Shown piece after piece: positions 35,892 through 47,300 of a stretch of DNA of 64,000 bases. The DNA comes from Flavobacteriaceae bacterium (lineage in GTDB: Bacteria > Bacteroidota > Bacteroidia > Flavobacteriales > Flavobacteriaceae), in assembly GCA_013001285.1 (NCBI GenBank), contig JABDMU010000046.1:1-64000 (forward strand), in the 5' to 3' direction. The notes under the pieces are model-generated. The model had not been told where the DNA came from. It was given only the letters and a program-made list of their open reading frames with translations, and ran no database searches. A program made the translations under genes and the position numbers. The stretch's first letter is position 1. Every line of letters begins with the position of its first letter.

Positions 35892-36857
35892 TTAGTCCTT
35901 CTGTTCTTTGATCTCATTGCCTTCGGCGTCATATTGCTTCGGACGCTTTCCGAATAATGAGAAATGCACATAGCGTTTTGGGTTCAGCTTCATGTCTTGT
36001 AATAATTGTTCGAGCTGCTTTGAAGCCCCTTCTAAATTATTATACAAGCCTTCGTCCTTTAATAGTTTTCCAATAGAACCTTCGCCATTTTCAATACTCG
36101 CTAAAACCTGGTCAAAATTTCCGATCGTGGACTCCAAATTTTTAATTGTCTGCGCTAAATTGGCACTGGCAATTGAATCGGTTATTTTTAATAAATTTGA
36201 TGATATTTGATCAACATTGGTCAGGGTATTGTCCAATTTCTCTTGATTATCTGTGATGAGTCCGTTAAGCGACTGCGACGTGTTTTTAAAAGATGAAATG
36301 GTAGCGCTGAGTTGAGCGATACTATTTTGAAGGTTGGTTTTTGTTTTCTCATCAAAGACATCATTAATATTTGTAAGTACTGAATCAGCACTCACCATCA
36401 TGATCTCCATCTTTTCCTGAAGAGGGGTTAATTTCTGATTCAGTAATTCACTCAAACCAGCTTTAACCTCACTATCCAACATATCACCACTACGCGCTAT
36501 TTCGGCATCATCAAATGCTGGAACGATAGCAATGGCCTTTCCCCCTATCAGACCAGTTTCATATAACTCAGCAGTACTATTTTTTGAAAATTCGAAGTCA
36601 TTGTCAAGCAGCAGCATCACCATTAGTTGTCCGTTTTTCTCCTGATCCAAAGTAATTTTCTGAACACGACCAACAGTTAACCCGTTTATAGTAACAGGTG
36701 CAGAAGTTGCCAGGCCTTCAACATTCTCAAAAACAGTGTAGAATTTACGAGAGGAATCCAAGAGGTTTTCGCCTTTTAGATAATTGAATAAAAATATAAT
36801 TAAAGCAAGTCCGATTAAGACTAATCCTGCAGTTTTAACTTCTCGTGATATTGCCAA
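35892..36857 (-). CDS. MCE/MlaD family lipid-transport protein
   Basis: 321 residues starting at TTG 36857 (no in-frame ATG until far inside; ISREVKTAGLVLIG matches the usual family start). One membrane helix (about 9-24), an MCE domain (about 37-118: FYTVFENVEGLATSAPVTIN, GLIGGKAIAIVP), then a long helical region (about 140-290) rich in Asn, Thr and Ser. MlaD proteins form hexameric rings that move phospholipids between membranes; here no MlaE/F genes are adjacent. Downstream of the amidase gene and upstream of the iron-sulfur pair. Confidence 0.9.
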   Translation of the reverse strand: MAISREVKTAGLVLIGLALIIFLFNYLKGENLLDSSRKFYTVFENVEGLATSAPVTINGLTVGRVQKITLDQEKNGQLMVMLLLDNDFEFSKNSTAELYETGLIGGKAIAIVPAFDDAEIARSGDMLDSEVKAGLSELLNQKLTPLQEKMEIMMVSADSVLTNINDVFDEKTKTNLQNSIAQLSATISSFKNTSQSLNGLITDNQEKLDNTLTNVDQISSNLLKITDSIASANLAQTIKNLESTIGNFDQVLASIENGEGSIGKLLKDEGLYNNLEGASKQLEQLLQDMKLNPKRYVHFSLFGKRPKQYDAEGNEIKEQKD

Positions 36858-36911
36858 GGTGTTTGTGTTTGGTTGAAGACAAAATTAGCAATTAATTTAT
36901 AAAGAGCATGG

Positions 36912-38009
36912 TTAATTTGAACTAGATTTCAGGACATCATTTAATGGTACACGCTCTCCATTTTTAAATGCTACGATGAAACTGGTGGCAAAACCTTTTT
37001 TTATAGCCTCATTTTTTAAAGATTTCACTTTTGAATAATCTTCGGTTTCTCCGTAATAATAACGATACATTTTACCGTTTTTCAGCCTTGAAATCTGATC
37101 AAGTCCATTAAAATTAAATGGCTTTGTTTCTAATTCTCTTGAGCTCGCAGCAATTTGAACTTTAAAAGATACATTAGAATACACCTCTTCTGTGTCTGAA
37201 ATACCTGTATTCGCCCCTGTATCGGCCAAATAATCCAGATTAGTAGAATTGAGTGAGGCCTTATATTTTAAAATAGCTGTTTCGATAGATTCAGCCATTT
37301 CGTTTTGTCCTCTATTCGAACTTAAGTAAGCCCCTTCTTTTTTGTTTGTTATAAAACCTGTTTCCACGAGGACACTTGGCATATAGGTATTATGCAGCAC
37401 CCAGAATCCAGCTTGTTTTACACCTCGGTTTCTACGCTTCAATGCATTTGTGAATTTATCTTGAATGAAACTCGCGAGCATGATACTTTGATCTAAATAA
37501 TCTTCCTGCATAAGGGTCAATCCAATTAATGATTCCGGTGAATTAGGATCAAATCCTTCATATTGAGTTTCATAATCATCTTCTAAGAAAATCACTTCAT
37601 TTTCTTGTTTAGCCACATTGAAATTGGCAGTATTGGCATGCAACCCTAGGACATAAGTTTCGGCGCCAAAGGCCTGCGTGTTGTGCGCGTTACAATGCAC
37701 GGAAACAAAAAGGTCTGCATCGGCTTGATTTGCAATGCGAGCACGTTCTTTTAAACCGATAAAGACATCGGTCTTTCTGGTATAAATGACTTTTATATTC
37801 TTATGCTTCTCGAGTCGCTTTCCAATTTTAAGGACGATATTTAAAGCGATCTCTTTTTCGGTATCATATTTTGTCGGGCGTCCAGGATCTTTTCCACCAT
37901 GACCAGCATCAAGCACCACTACGAATTTCTCAGTTGAGTTCTGAGAAAATGTGTGTGTTGTTAATAAAAATATAAAGGATACTAAAAGGTATTTTATCTT
38001 CGTTTGCAT
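36912..38009 (-). CDS. N-acetylmuramoyl-L-alanine amidase (Amidase_3)
   Basis: Zinc amidase that cuts the lactyl-amide bond between MurNAc and L-Ala, for cell separation. 365 residues with a signal peptide (to about 22). Zinc ligands: H37 in LDAGHGGKD, a Glu in TEKEIALN and a His in FVSVHCNAH; the catalytic Glu is in LVETGFIT. The C-terminal ~75 residues (VSFKVQIAASS, MYRYYYGET) resemble an SPOR peptidoglycan-binding module. Divergent from lptD; leads the operon amidase-mlaD-Fe/S. Confidence 0.93.
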   Translation of the reverse strand: MQTKIKYLLVSFIFLLTTHTFSQNSTEKFVVVLDAGHGGKDPGRPTKYDTEKEIALNIVLKIGKRLEKHKNIKVIYTRKTDVFIGLKERARIANQADADLFVSVHCNAHNTQAFGAETYVLGLHANTANFNVAKQENEVIFLEDDYETQYEGFDPNSPESLIGLTLMQEDYLDQSIMLASFIQDKFTNALKRRNRGVKQAGFWVLHNTYMPSVLVETGFITNKKEGAYLSSNRGQNEMAESIETAILKYKASLNSTNLDYLADTGANTGISDTEEVYSNVSFKVQIAASSRELETKPFNFNGLDQISRLKNGKMYRYYYGETEDYSKVKSLKNEAIKKGFATSFIVAFKNGERVPLNDVLKSSSN

Positions 38010-38093
38010 AGTGACTTAAACGGCTTTACTACTCGGTTTATTTTATTTTATAAAAATTATGAAAGCTTAAAAATATTCACAAAAAAATATATG

Positions 38094-38101
38094 TAACTTT
38101 G
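38094..38101 (+). promoter_or_regulatory. -7 promoter box TAACTTTG of lptD
   Basis: Matches TAnnTTTG and ends 48 bases before the TTG at 38150. It overlaps the TTG at 38099, which rules that codon out as the start. Confidence 0.55.
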
Positions 38102-38149
38102 GCAATTCAAAAACCGAGCCATACTTTTACAAAAATACATCTAAAAGCA

Positions 38150-40858
38150 TTGCGAACAAACAACTTCCAAATACTTTTTGCTTTAAGTTTTACAGTGTTT
38201 ATAAACACTTTTTGCTTCGCTCAGGACTTGCCTAAAACCAGTCCAACAATTCCACCAGATGTTAAACAAGACAGTACTGTAGTTGCAAAGGACAGTCTTA
38301 TAAACCTGCCTGTAAATGAACGCATTCAGGATACAGTAAAGGTCGATAGCCTCAAGAAGGGTGAAGGTTTCCTTGAAGATATTGTGCGTTATAAGGCAAC
38401 CGATTATGTGTCGATCAATCAGAAAGATGAAAAGATCTATCTCTATAACAATGCTGAAGTTTATTATAAGGACATGGAGATCACCGCAGGAATAATTGTA
38501 ATTGATTATGCCACGAACGAGGTTTTTGCTGGAAGAATAAAAGATACTTTAGGAAATTATAGTCAGCATCCCGTATTTAAACAAGGCCAAGATGTTATAG
38601 AACCAGATTCAATTCGGTTTAATTTCAATACAAAACGCGCTTTGGTATGGAATTCACGAACAGAGCAATCCGGTGGAACTATTATTGCCGAACGTACCAA
38701 AAAAGAAAACGATTCGGTTTACTTTATAGAACGGGCGAAATATACAACCTCGAAAAATATAGACGATCCTGAATACTATTTTCTGATTAGAAAAGGAAAG
38801 ATCGTACCTGGAAAAAAAGTGGTTACGGGGTTGACCAACATGTTTATTTATGATGTGCCCACACCTATTGGATTACCTTTTGGTTTTTTCCCATTGACCA
38901 AAACCAGAACATCTGGTGTGATCATTCCTTCGTTTGGAGAAGATACAGGAAATGATCGTGGTTATTTTTTACAAAATGGTGGTTATTATTTTGCTATAAA
39001 CGATTATGTTGATCTGGCTGTGCTTGGCGATTATTATACTAATGGTAGTTATGGTTTGCGCTTGCAGAGTAATTATGCATTGCGCTATAAATTTAGAGGA
39101 AATATCAATCTCAGGTTTGAAAACTTGATCAATAGCGAACGTGGATTTCCTGATTTTTCGAAAAGCAGTATTTATAATATTCGATGGTCACATAATCAGG
39201 ATACAAAGGCGAATCCAAGTTCCCGATTTTCAGCGTCTGTAAATTTAGGAAGTAGTCGTTACTATCAGCGGTCCGTAAATCAATTGAACGCTTCAAATTT
39301 CTTAAACAACACCTTGTCATCATCGGTCTCCTATTCCAAAACCTTTTCAGGCGAGCCTCAGGTGAATTTGAGTGTAACAGCAACGCATTCACAAAACACA
39401 AATACCGAAACCATTAATATGACCTTACCAACATTTCAAGGAAGTGTAGGTAGGATGTTTCCGTTTGCGCCTAGAGTAGGCACAAAAAAAGGTATTGTTC
39501 AAAATATAAATTTACAATATAACGTCCGTGGTGAAAACAGAATTCAAACTACGGATTCATTGTTTTTTAAGAAGGAGATGTTTGATGATGCCAAAATTGG
39601 CATTCAGCATAGTGTGCCATTGAGCACCAATTTTAAAGTGTTCAAATATTTGAGTTTAAGTGCGAGTACAAACTTTCAAGAAACCTGGACCTTTAAAACC
39701 ATTGAACGCAGTTTCGATTCTGAATTGCAGGAAGTGGTCACCAATGAGCTTAAGGGTTTTGATAGTTATCGCACCTATAATTTCGGAACGAGCTTAGGTA
39801 CTACTATTTACGGGATGTTTAACTTTGGCGATGATAAAAAGATACAAGCATTAAGGCATGTAATGAGGCCAGCTATAAGTTATAGTGTCTCACCGGCATT
39901 CAGTCAATATTATGATACATACGAAGTTGTAGATGCTGATGGCACAACAACCGACGAAGTTGAATATTCGAGATTTGAAGAATCTATTTTTGGTGTACCT
40001 GGAAATCAGTTTTCAAGTTCCGTTGGCTTGTCGTTGAGCAATACTTTTGAAGCAAAAGTGAGAGATCGTGACACGACTGCTACTGAGGCAAAGAAGATCA
40101 TTATTTTTAATAATTTAAATTTCTCTACAAATTACAATATCTCTGCAGATTCATTGAAGTGGAGCCCGGTTAGAATGACTGGTGGGACGCAATTGTTCAA
40201 TAACAAATTGAAGGTAAATTTTGGAGCGACCTTAGATCCTTATGCGCTAGATAGCAACAACCAAAAAATTGATGAATTCAATATAAATAATGGCGGTAGT
40301 CTTTTCAGATTAACCAGTGCCAATCTTACTTTTAATTATAGTATATCTAATAAAGGAGGATCAAAAAAGGATCGTGACGAAGATGATGCAGCCATTCAGG
40401 AATCCATACAAAGTGGTGGTCGTGCAGATGATCTCTTCGGTCGTCCCGAAGATTTTGCTGATCAGCGATTGAACCAAGATGATGAGGAAGATGAAGACGA
40501 CACGCCATCCGACTTGTACACCCATCAAATTCCATGGAGCATTCGTTTTGCTTATGCGGTTAATTATACGAATTCGGCAAGACAGAATCAAATTTCATCC
40601 CATTCGTTAATGTTCTCTGGCGATATTCAGTTGACCAAACGTTGGACGATTGGTGCGTCTTCGGGATATGACCTAAAAAACCAAGGTATTACCTATACTC
40701 AACTTCGATTTGAGCGTGATCTCCTAAGTTGGAGAATGAATTTTTCTTGGGTGCCTTTTAGTACTAGGAGTTCATGGAATTTCTTTATTGGTATCAAATC
40801 AAGTTTATTGAAAGATCTTAAATATGATAAACGTCGTCAAAGCGACCGACAATTATAA
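38150..40858 (+). CDS. lptD: LptD, outer-membrane LPS assembly protein
   Basis: Inserts lipopolysaccharide into the outer leaflet. About 902 residues from TTG 38150. The OstA-like beta-jellyroll is at about 85-190 (YLYNNAEVYYKDMEITAG, NEVFAGRIKD); the rest is a large barrel with many alternating strands and an acidic Asp/Glu-rich loop (DDEEDEDD). No in-frame ATG lies near the start. TTG 38150 gives RTNNFQILFALSFTVFIN...CFAQ, a proper signal peptide, whereas the upstream TTG 38099 lies in the promoter box and adds a polar extension. Divergent from the amidase; RidA follows 9 bases later. Confidence 0.9.
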   Translation: MRTNNFQILFALSFTVFINTFCFAQDLPKTSPTIPPDVKQDSTVVAKDSLINLPVNERIQDTVKVDSLKKGEGFLEDIVRYKATDYVSINQKDEKIYLYNNAEVYYKDMEITAGIIVIDYATNEVFAGRIKDTLGNYSQHPVFKQGQDVIEPDSIRFNFNTKRALVWNSRTEQSGGTIIAERTKKENDSVYFIERAKYTTSKNIDDPEYYFLIRKGKIVPGKKVVTGLTNMFIYDVPTPIGLPFGFFPLTKTRTSGVIIPSFGEDTGNDRGYFLQNGGYYFAINDYVDLAVLGDYYTNGSYGLRLQSNYALRYKFRGNINLRFENLINSERGFPDFSKSSIYNIRWSHNQDTKANPSSRFSASVNLGSSRYYQRSVNQLNASNFLNNTLSSSVSYSKTFSGEPQVNLSVTATHSQNTNTETINMTLPTFQGSVGRMFPFAPRVGTKKGIVQNINLQYNVRGENRIQTTDSLFFKKEMFDDAKIGIQHSVPLSTNFKVFKYLSLSASTNFQETWTFKTIERSFDSELQEVVTNELKGFDSYRTYNFGTSLGTTIYGMFNFGDDKKIQALRHVMRPAISYSVSPAFSQYYDTYEVVDADGTTTDEVEYSRFEESIFGVPGNQFSSSVGLSLSNTFEAKVRDRDTTATEAKKIIIFNNLNFSTNYNISADSLKWSPVRMTGGTQLFNNKLKVNFGATLDPYALDSNNQKIDEFNINNGGSLFRLTSANLTFNYSISNKGGSKKDRDEDDAAIQESIQSGGRADDLFGRPEDFADQRLNQDDEEDEDDTPSDLYTHQIPWSIRFAYAVNYTNSARQNQISSHSLMFSGDIQLTKRWTIGASSGYDLKNQGITYTQLRFERDLLSWRMNFSWVPFSTRSSWNFFIGIKSSLLKDLKYDKRRQSDRQL

Positions 40859-40867
40859 AATTACACT

Positions 40868-41248
40868 ATGAAAAAAATCATCACAACGTCAAAAGCCCCT
40901 GCTCCAATTGGACCTTACAATCAAGCTGTGAAATACGGCAATATGCTCTTTACTTCTGGGCAAATAGCTTTAGATCCTGCAACGGGTCTGTTAGTGATGG
41001 AGGATATCACTACGGAAACCCAACAGGTCATGACCAATATGAAAGCCGTTTTGGAAGAAGCTGGGATGGGCTTTGAGCACGTAGTGAAAACTTCAATTTT
41101 TATAAGTGATATGAATAATTTTGGGGCGATCAATGCGGTTTATGGTCACTATTTTGACGAAGCATCTGCTCCAGCACGAGAAACTGTGGAAGTAGCGCGA
41201 CTGCCAAAAGATGTGAATGTGGAGATCAGTATGATCGCCATAAAATAG
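40868..41248 (+). CDS. ridA: RidA, 2-iminopropanoate/2-iminobutanoate deaminase
   Basis: 126 residues, the family length. Hydrolyses reactive enamine/imine intermediates made by PLP enzymes such as threonine dehydratase. Motifs: SKAPAPIGPYNQAV, LFTSGQIALDPATG, and the active-site ARETVEVARLPKD with the carboxylate-binding Arg, ending in VEISMIAI. Nine bases after lptD, so probably co-transcribed. It would suit the dehydratase-family enzyme at 2649-3584, though that is far away. Confidence 0.95.
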   Translation: MKKIITTSKAPAPIGPYNQAVKYGNMLFTSGQIALDPATGLLVMEDITTETQQVMTNMKAVLEEAGMGFEHVVKTSIFISDMNNFGAINAVYGHYFDEASAPARETVEVARLPKDVNVEISMIAIK

Positions 41249-41276
41249 GCTTTAGAATTTGGCCAAAAGATAAAAG

Positions 41277-42140
41277 TTAATTTAACTGCTCAGAATGATA
41301 ACGCACCAAACCTTCAATTGGACGGCGTTCGAAGTTACCGACTTTAAATCCGAATTCCTTGGCGACTTCTTCGATCTCTTCTCTTGAGAAAAAGGCGATC
41401 GATCCTGCAAAATGCACTGGCACAATAGACAACACATCAGAGAATTGCATGATCATGTTCTTTGCAAATAAGCGAATACCGTTCTTTATAAGATTGGAGA
41501 TGTATTCAGAATCCTTATTTAAAAACATGAACTCAGCAAAAGATGCCAAATAAGCATTCGGATTGGGTTGCTTATAGAGGTTGTATTTAATAAAATCGGC
41601 TTCTAGATTGAATTTCTCATTAAAGGCCACTTCAATGGCTTCTGGCATGTGATTGAAATAGAAATCACGAAGCAATTGGCGACCAAAATAATTTCCAGAT
41701 GCATCATCCATAATAGAATAACCCAAGGATCTTACACGCTGATGTAATTTGTTGCCATCAAAATAACTACAATTAGATCCTGTACCAAGAATACATACCA
41801 CGGCTGCTTCAGTTGGTTCAGAAATGGTGGCATATACAGCAGCCATTGTATCTTCATTCACATTTACTTCGGCATTTGGAAATACTTCTTGAAGGACCAC
41901 CTTGAGCATCAAACGTGGTTTTTCGGTACCACAACCTGCACCATAAAAGAAAATATGGGTTACAGCATTCGCATGCTCCATAAGAACATCACTCTTCCTT
42001 AAAATCTTAAAAATTTTTTTTTCAGAAAGAATAGCTGGATTCAAGCCTTTGGTTCGGATCTTATCTAATACCTGATCGCCATGATTGTTTATGGCGATCC
42101 AATCGCATTTTGTAGAACCACTATCTACGATAAGTATCAT
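41277..42140 (-). CDS. BadF/BadG-type ATPase, N-acetylglucosamine-kinase-like
   Basis: 287 residues of the ASKHA kinase fold: phosphate-1 loop LIVDSGSTKCDWIAI, FFYGAGCG, the CILGTGSNCSYFDG phosphate-2 motif and HFAGSIAFFSREE near the end. Related proteins phosphorylate GlcNAc or similar aminosugars. Its start directly follows the gap stop (zero gap), so it is the third cistron of pfkA-gap-kinase, consistent with feeding sugars into glycolysis. Exact substrate unproven. Confidence 0.88.
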   Translation of the reverse strand: MILIVDSGSTKCDWIAINNHGDQVLDKIRTKGLNPAILSEKKIFKILRKSDVLMEHANAVTHIFFYGAGCGTEKPRLMLKVVLQEVFPNAEVNVNEDTMAAVYATISEPTEAAVVCILGTGSNCSYFDGNKLHQRVRSLGYSIMDDASGNYFGRQLLRDFYFNHMPEAIEVAFNEKFNLEADFIKYNLYKQPNPNAYLASFAEFMFLNKDSEYISNLIKNGIRLFAKNMIMQFSDVLSIVPVHFAGSIAFFSREEIEEVAKEFGFKVGNFERRPIEGLVRYHSEQLN

Positions 42141-43160
<1,020 letters not shown>

Positions 43161-43168
43161 TTATTGTT

Positions 43169-44155
43169 CTAAATTGATAATATATCTGCTATTCTTAATA
43201 ATTCTCTACTGATATCATGTTTTCCTTTTGTTATGGTACTGATCTCGGTTGAGATGATCTCATGATTTTCGATCCCAACCATAATATCACGTTGTCCATC
43301 AAGTAAAAACTCAACGGCTTTCACCCCTAACCTACTGGCCAAAACACGATCAAAGCAACTCGGGCTTCCACCACGTTGAAGATGACCAAGCACAGTTACT
43401 CTTGAGTTATATTCTGGCATGTGTTGCTTTACGTAATCGGCGAGATCAAACACGCTTTTACCGGTCTTGTCACCTTCCGCAACAACAACAATGCTTGAAG
43501 ATTTTCCGCTGCGCTTGCTTCGTTTTAATGACTCCAGTAATTTGTCGAGTCCGTTATCTTCTTCTGGGATTAATATTTCTTCAGCACCTGCACCAACACC
43601 ACTATTTAGTGCGATAAATCCAGCATCACGTCCCATAACTTCTACAAAGAATAAACGGTTATGTGAACTGGCTGTATCTCTAATTTTATCTACAGCTTCA
43701 ACTACGGTATTTAAGGCAGTATCATAGCCAATTGTAAACTGAGTGCCACAAATATCATTATCTATGGTTCCTGGAATGCCAACGACGGGAATATCAAATT
43801 CATTACTAAAGATCAATCCTCCAGTAAACGTACCGTCCCCACCAATTAAAACCATGGCATCAACTTCGTTTTCTTTTAAATTTTCGTAGGCTTTTTTACG
43901 ACCTTCCACGGTTCTGAAATCACCCGATCGGGCCGACTTTAAAATAGTGCCACCTTTATTAATAATATTTTTTACTGAACGCGGTTGCAGTTCTATAAAG
44001 TCGTTTTCAATAATGCCTTGGTAACCACGGTAAAAACCTAAGCAAATCACATCATAATAAGCACAGGCTCTCACAACTGCTCTAATTGCTGCATTCATTC
44101 CAGGAGCATCGCCTCCGGAAGTCATAACTCCAATTTTCTTTATTTTTTGTGCCAT
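43169..44155 (-). CDS. pfkA: ATP-dependent 6-phosphofructokinase
   Basis: 328 residues, bacterial A-type size. Phosphorylates fructose 6-phosphate. GVMTSGGDAPGMNAA (ATP loop), IGGDGTF, the catalytic GTIDNDICGT, VEVMGRDAGF and LGHLQRGGSPS are all present. The Gly after GGD in IGGDGTF points to ATP rather than pyrophosphate use. First gene of the glycolytic trio; ATG 44155. Confidence 0.97.
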   Translation of the reverse strand: MAQKIKKIGVMTSGGDAPGMNAAIRAVVRACAYYDVICLGFYRGYQGIIENDFIELQPRSVKNIINKGGTILKSARSGDFRTVEGRKKAYENLKENEVDAMVLIGGDGTFTGGLIFSNEFDIPVVGIPGTIDNDICGTQFTIGYDTALNTVVEAVDKIRDTASSHNRLFFVEVMGRDAGFIALNSGVGAGAEEILIPEEDNGLDKLLESLKRSKRSGKSSSIVVVAEGDKTGKSVFDLADYVKQHMPEYNSRVTVLGHLQRGGSPSCFDRVLASRLGVKAVEFLLDGQRDIMVGIENHEIISTEISTITKGKHDISRELLRIADILSI

Positions 44156-44332
44156 TTTGTTCTAAATGAGGAGTAAAACTAATAAACTTAGTCTATAAAA
44201 AACCTAAGAATTATCATTAATTAACTAAAACTTTAAACTCAAACGTTTTCGTTGTTCTTTAATTTTGGAATAAACTTAAAAAAGCTAAAAGTTTAAGGCA
44301 TTTTAATAACTAACAACTGATGTGTAGTTTAA

Positions 44333-47300
44333 TTAGTTCTCCTGTGAAGTTGAATCCTTTTCCTTAACATTCATGAAATCCGGAAGCGCATTTTCATCTT
44401 TCTTTTTTTCTTTCTTTTTCTGCTTTCCAGCATTGGTATTTCCTTTGAATATCTTCTGGAACAATTCATTTAAATTATCAAACTCTACATTATATGAAAC
44501 TCCAACACCTTGGGTATATCCAATCTGCTCTCCAAAATTTTGAATGCTATTTTCACGGTTAAAGAATTTAAGGGATAAGGTTCGGTCTTCATTTAATAAG
44601 ACCTCCACCTCAAAGTTTCCAGCGATCACGGTTTCGTTCACGCCACCAATAGGCACTCCAACCTTGCCGTTGATCAATACCCGATCACTTAGCTGTGTTG
44701 ATAGGGTAACATCAATACGATCATCTGTGGTGAATTCTGGGCTGTTCTCCCCTTTTTTATAGTCGAATCTGTATTGTACTTTTCCATCGCCACTCGCTAA
44801 AATTTCATTTAACAAAGCCGATGCACGATCACTAAATAATCCGATAGCATCTTGTGCATCAAAACTTAACTCACTTCTAAACGAGCCTGTAGCCAATAAA
44901 GACAGGGCCTGAAATTGCTTGCTTTCATTGTCATCTAGACGATATTGTAACTCAGAATTAAGTGTTGTATTGACACTAGGGAAAGTGAGATTAAATGTTG
45001 GATCTGGTTTTTCAAGTTCCCCGGTTAAATGTATTTCTACCTCTACAGGAATACTTCTATTAATTGGATTATCAAGTAAGATAGAAGGGTTCGCTTGAAT
45101 TTTATCGTAAACTGCCTTTATATTTATCTGAGCCTGCAACGGATCGCCTTCCCAAACTAAAGTTCCACCCGAAAGCACTCTAAATTCCTTCTGAATGAGG
45201 CCACCATAAATGAAATTATAGACACCTTCAGTAACAATAAAGTCACCGTACATATTAAATTTTCCATTGGTATTGATCTGAGCCAGTAATCCACCATTAC
45301 CTCTACCTTTGATAGTACTCCCTGAATCCTTATCAATAACAATTTCAATCTCAGCATTTTCATTTACGGTAAGATCAAAATCCATTTCCAAGCCTTTTAT
45401 CTCGTTAGTCTGAACAACTTCGCCTTTTAATCGTGCTATCTTTTCCTCAGGGCTTAAAAAATGAATAAAGGAGCTATCTCCAAAAGCCTCAGTATCATTT
45501 AATGGAATTTTGAATACAGTTCCTTCTTCTGATGTTACTTCGGCCTTGATCACAAGCTGATCTGTAGGACCAACAATATTGATGTTTCCATCAACAAAGG
45601 CAGTACCATAATATAAAGCATCCTCGCTATCTTGCGTATTAAGCACCAATAATCGATCTGAATTCAGGTCTAAATTAAGTGCCCAATTTGAAAAATTAAC
45701 ATGGCTCACATTTCCACTAAGGGTCGCTCTTGAAAAATATTCAGAATCAGAAAGCGTGGCATTGCTAAAATTAAAGCTTTGATTGCGCAACGTAACCTGT
45801 GTTTGGTCTTCCAATTCATAATCGATATTCAAATACGGAATAAACATCCCTGCATCATTTAAACTCAGTAGCCCCGAAATCTGAGGGCGTTCAAGTTTCC
45901 CTGATACTTTAGCATTTCCTGCAACTTCTCCACGTATATTAGTGATAACACCATCACCAAATGGGTTGAGAGGATCAAGAATAAACTTATCGAATTTTAC
46001 ATTGAGATCAATGTCAGAATTCTTTCCTGCTACATCTAAGTTTCCTGTGATCAAAAGGGATTCAGTCTCGTCATCCTTCAAACTAATTCTTACGTTATAA
46101 TTCGATAAGGATTCATTACCTTTTATATTGGCCTTAAATGACCCTAGGCTATTCTCGTTGACCTTAAAATTATCTATAACAACATTAGATTCTGGTATGT
46201 AAATGTTGTTTTTCTGCAGAATATTAAGCTTTCCGTTTACCAGACCTTCAAGACTCAAATCCTCAATTTCAGGCATGACCTTGGTAAGGTCTACATCTTT
46301 AAAATCCAGATTAATATTCTTGTTGTTATCGTCTTGAATAAACCCAGAAAGAAAGATTTCTTCATTCTCATGCCTCATGATGAGGTCATTAAGAACGATG
46401 TCTTTAAAACTCCGATCTAAAACTATCTTATTTTTGCTATCATTTTTTTGATTGATCTGCCAGGTATTCCCTTTAAAAATGACATCAGAACGTTTAAATC
46501 CAACAACTGATTTATTGGCTTCATTTATGGTATAAAACAAATTAAGATCAAATGCGTCACGATTTGTTTTTCCTCCAGCGAACTCAGTTTTCACAAATAA
46601 AGTGTCATTTTTCGTGACATTAATCAAACTGAAATCGGAGATGCTATAAAATTTAGACTTGACACTATCAATTTCAACAAGGGTATTAAAAAGTGGGTTG
46701 TTATTATCTATTTTTATTTGAATATCTCTAAGAAAATTATCGCTAAGATTAATTTCCGGCGATTTGAAGGTCAAATTAAATTTACGTGCATTACTTTCTA
46801 CCCTTCCTCTAATATTTGTATTGCTTCCAAGATTGAGCTCAGGAATAAAGACTTCGGCGATTTTATTATAAATCTTAAAATTGAAATCGATGAACTGGTC
46901 GTCGGCAATTTCATAAGGTTGGTAATTGGTATATATGTTACCAACTGAATTTTCGAATAACTTAGCAATATCATTAAACACAAAATTACCTCGGAGCTCC
47001 CCTTCAATAATATCTGGTGAATTGATACTAATGATTCTAATGTCGTTTTCAAATACCGACGTAATCAGAAAATCCTTAAAATAATAGTCATCATCCTGAT
47101 TGGTATACAGGGTGTTTTTAAAAGTGATATTTCCATAGGCATTATCAACTGAAGACCCTTTCATTTTCATATCCAGCACACCTTTAAACACAGAGATGCT
47201 ATCTCGTGTGACAAACTTTAAGGCATTCAAATTGGCGTAATTAATATCGGCAACAAAATCATAATTCAACTCCTTTTTTGAAAAATCTACCAAGCCATTA

